6,803 bases of DNA from Paracoccaceae bacterium (GTDB taxonomy: Bacteria > Pseudomonadota > Alphaproteobacteria > Rhodobacterales > Rhodobacteraceae): positions 1,077 through 7,879 of the forward strand of contig DOOI01000015.1 of assembly GCA_003512825.1 (NCBI GenBank), given 5' to 3'. This document shows positions 5,811 through 6,803 of this stretch, piece after piece (position 1 is the first letter of the stretch; each line of letters starts with the position of its first letter). A program made the position numbers and the translations under genes. A model generated the notes under the pieces. It did no database searches. It was not told the origin of the DNA and saw only the letters and a program-made list of their open reading frames with translations.

Positions 5811-6632
5811 ATGTCGAATTCTCTCATGGCCGGCAAGCGCGGCCTGATCATGGGTCTGGCAAACGACAAGTCGATTGCATGGGGGATTGCCAAGGCCTGT
5901 GCGGATGCGGGAGCTGAATTGGCCTTCACCTATATGGGAGATGCCTTTCGCAAACGCGTTGAGCCGCTGGCGGCGGAATTGGGCGTGACCAAGCTTTATG
6001 ACTGCGACGCGTCCAATGCCGAAAGCCTTGATGCCACCTTTGCCGCTTTGGCGCAGGACTGGGACAAACTCGACTTTATCGTTCACGCCATCGGCTTTTC
6101 CGACAAGAACGAGCTTCGGGGCCGCTATATCGAAACGTCGCGTCAGAACTTTCTGATGACGATGGATATCAGTTGCTACAGCTTTACCGCTGTGATGCAG
6201 CGCGCGGAAAAAATGATGACAGGCGGCGGGTCGGCTTTGACGCTTACCTATTACGGTGCCGAACAGGTCATGCCGCATTACAACGTCATGGGTTTGGCGA
6301 AAGCTGCGTTGGAAGCTTCGGTAAAATATCTTGCCGAGGATTTGGGCAAAGACGGCATTCGCGTCAACGCCATCTCTGCAGGGCCGATCAAGACGCTGGC
6401 AGCGTCTGGAATTGGTGATTTCCGCTATATTCTGAAATGGAACGAGTTGAACTCGCCGCTGCGCCGCAACGTGACCATTGAAGATGTCGGCAAGTCAGCG
6501 CTTTACCTGCTCTCGGACCTAGGATCAGGCGTCACGGGGGAAACCCTGCATGTCGATGCGGGTTATCACGTTGTCGGCATGAAGGCCGTCGATGCGCCCG
6601 ACATTGACGTTGTGACCGGGAGAAAAGAATGA
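5811..6632 (+). CDS. fabI: Enoyl-[acyl-carrier-protein] reductase (NADH), FabI
   Basis: FabI catalyses the last reduction of each type II fatty acid synthesis cycle, turning trans-2-enoyl-ACP into acyl-ACP with NAD(P)H in the cytoplasm. The 273-residue product is a full-length short-chain dehydrogenase/reductase of the FabI type. The nucleotide-binding start is [17 protein letters not shown] (11-27). The catalytic pair is Tyr157 and Lys164 in HYNVMGLAK (156-164), equivalent to E. coli Tyr156 and Lys163; Tyr147 precedes them. [15 protein letters not shown] (187-201) is the substrate-loop signature, and [10 protein letters not shown] ends the Rossmann fold. Gly95, Met160 and Phe204 correspond to E. 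coli Gly93, Met159 and Phe203, sites where triclosan-resistance changes occur, and are all wild type. The ATG at 5811 has GGGGA seven bases upstream; a second in-frame ATG lies at 5826. It overlaps gpt by four bases. Confidence 0.97.
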   Translation: MSNSLMAGKRGLIMGLANDKSIAWGIAKACADAGAELAFTYMGDAFRKRVEPLAAELGVTKLYDCDASNAESLDATFAALAQDWDKLDFIVHAIGFSDKNELRGRYIETSRQNFLMTMDISCYSFTAVMQRAEKMMTGGGSALTLTYYGAEQVMPHYNVMGLAKAALEASVKYLAEDLGKDGIRVNAISAGPIKTLAASGIGDFRYILKWNELNSPLRRNVTIEDVGKSALYLLSDLGSGVTGETLHVDAGYHVVGMKAVDAPDIDVVTGRKE

Positions 6633-6803
6633 GCACCGATCTACTCCCACATGAAAAAGGGTTCCACGTCTCTTGGGATCAAATCCACCGCGACGCGCGC
6701 GCGCTGGCGTGGCGGCTGCAAGGCCAAGGGCCGGATGGCGGAAATTGGCGCGCCGTTGTGGCCATTACGCGCGGCGGAATGGCCCCTGCGATGATTGTGG
6801 CGC
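6629..6803 (+). CDS. gpt: Xanthine/guanine phosphoribosyltransferase, N-terminal part (cut by window edge)
   Basis: Gpt-type enzymes salvage xanthine and guanine (less well hypoxanthine) by transferring the phosphoribosyl group of PRPP to make XMP or GMP. Only 58 codons are present. After [13 protein letters not shown], the protein reads [17 protein letters not shown], matching the E. coli Gpt start (VTWDMLQIHARKLASRL in my recall), and then [17 protein letters not shown], which corresponds to the conserved strand and R-G-G loop (here TRGGM, about 47-51) that contacts pyrophosphate. The PRPP-binding signature proper lies beyond the window. The ATG overlaps the fabI stop (ATGA, 6629-6632), with GGAG about six bases upstream inside fabI, so it is very probably translationally coupled to fabI. 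Family length is about 150-180 residues. Confidence 0.87.
   Translation, partial: MSTDLLPHEKGFHVSWDQIHRDARALAWRLQGQGPDGGNWRAVVAITRGGMAPAMIVA

Noticed and set aside
5793..6278. 161-codon minus-strand frame
   Set aside because: Antisense to fabI, whose plus-strand product has the complete FabI signature.

Overview
The window looks like chromosomal housekeeping DNA from an alphaproteobacterium, most probably Rhodobacteraceae (Roseobacter/Rhodobacter group). The basis is a large cobalamin-dependent class II ribonucleotide reductase, a two-domain cold-shock protein, an alphaproteobacterial-style PdxH and FabI, moderately high G+C, and gene starts in overlapping ATGA/GTG contexts. The genus call comes from protein recall, not from a search. 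There are no transposases, integrases, phage genes, CRISPR arrays or restriction/defence genes, and I found no convincing undescribed multi-gene system. The unusual signals are small and lie in the gaps between genes.

Layout, left to right. Positions 1-3150 (minus) hold nrdJ: 1050 N-terminal codons, running off the left edge. Its upstream region (about 3151-3420) has two stem-loops, a near-canonical NrdR box, and A-tracts next to a TTGACC hexamer. Positions about 3421-3792 have no supportable gene, only short hairpins and an 11-bp-phased direct repeat. A tRNA-Pro(TGG) follows at 3793-3869 (minus).

Positions 3913-5657 (minus) hold three genes transcribed leftwards: pdxH, then a double cold-shock-domain protein, then an exported DUF192 protein. 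The last two overlap by four bases. The group ends in a compact intrinsic terminator whose hairpin contains the DUF192 stop codon, just upstream of the tRNA. The pdxH-csp gap holds an imperfect direct repeat of the pdxH 3' end, a perfect 8-bp stem-loop at the pdxH stop, and a tiny possible leader ORF that overlaps the csp start.

Positions 5811-6803 (plus) hold fabI (enoyl-ACP reductase, complete) and the start of a gpt-like xanthine/guanine phosphoribosyltransferase, joined by an ATGA overlap. pdxH and fabI diverge from a 153-bp region containing a plausible fabI promoter.

The genes cover DNA precursor synthesis (NrdJ), vitamin B6 cofactor synthesis (PdxH), RNA chaperoning and stress (Csp), type II fatty acid synthesis (FabI) and purine salvage (Gpt). 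They do not form one pathway; their arrangement reflects local operons.
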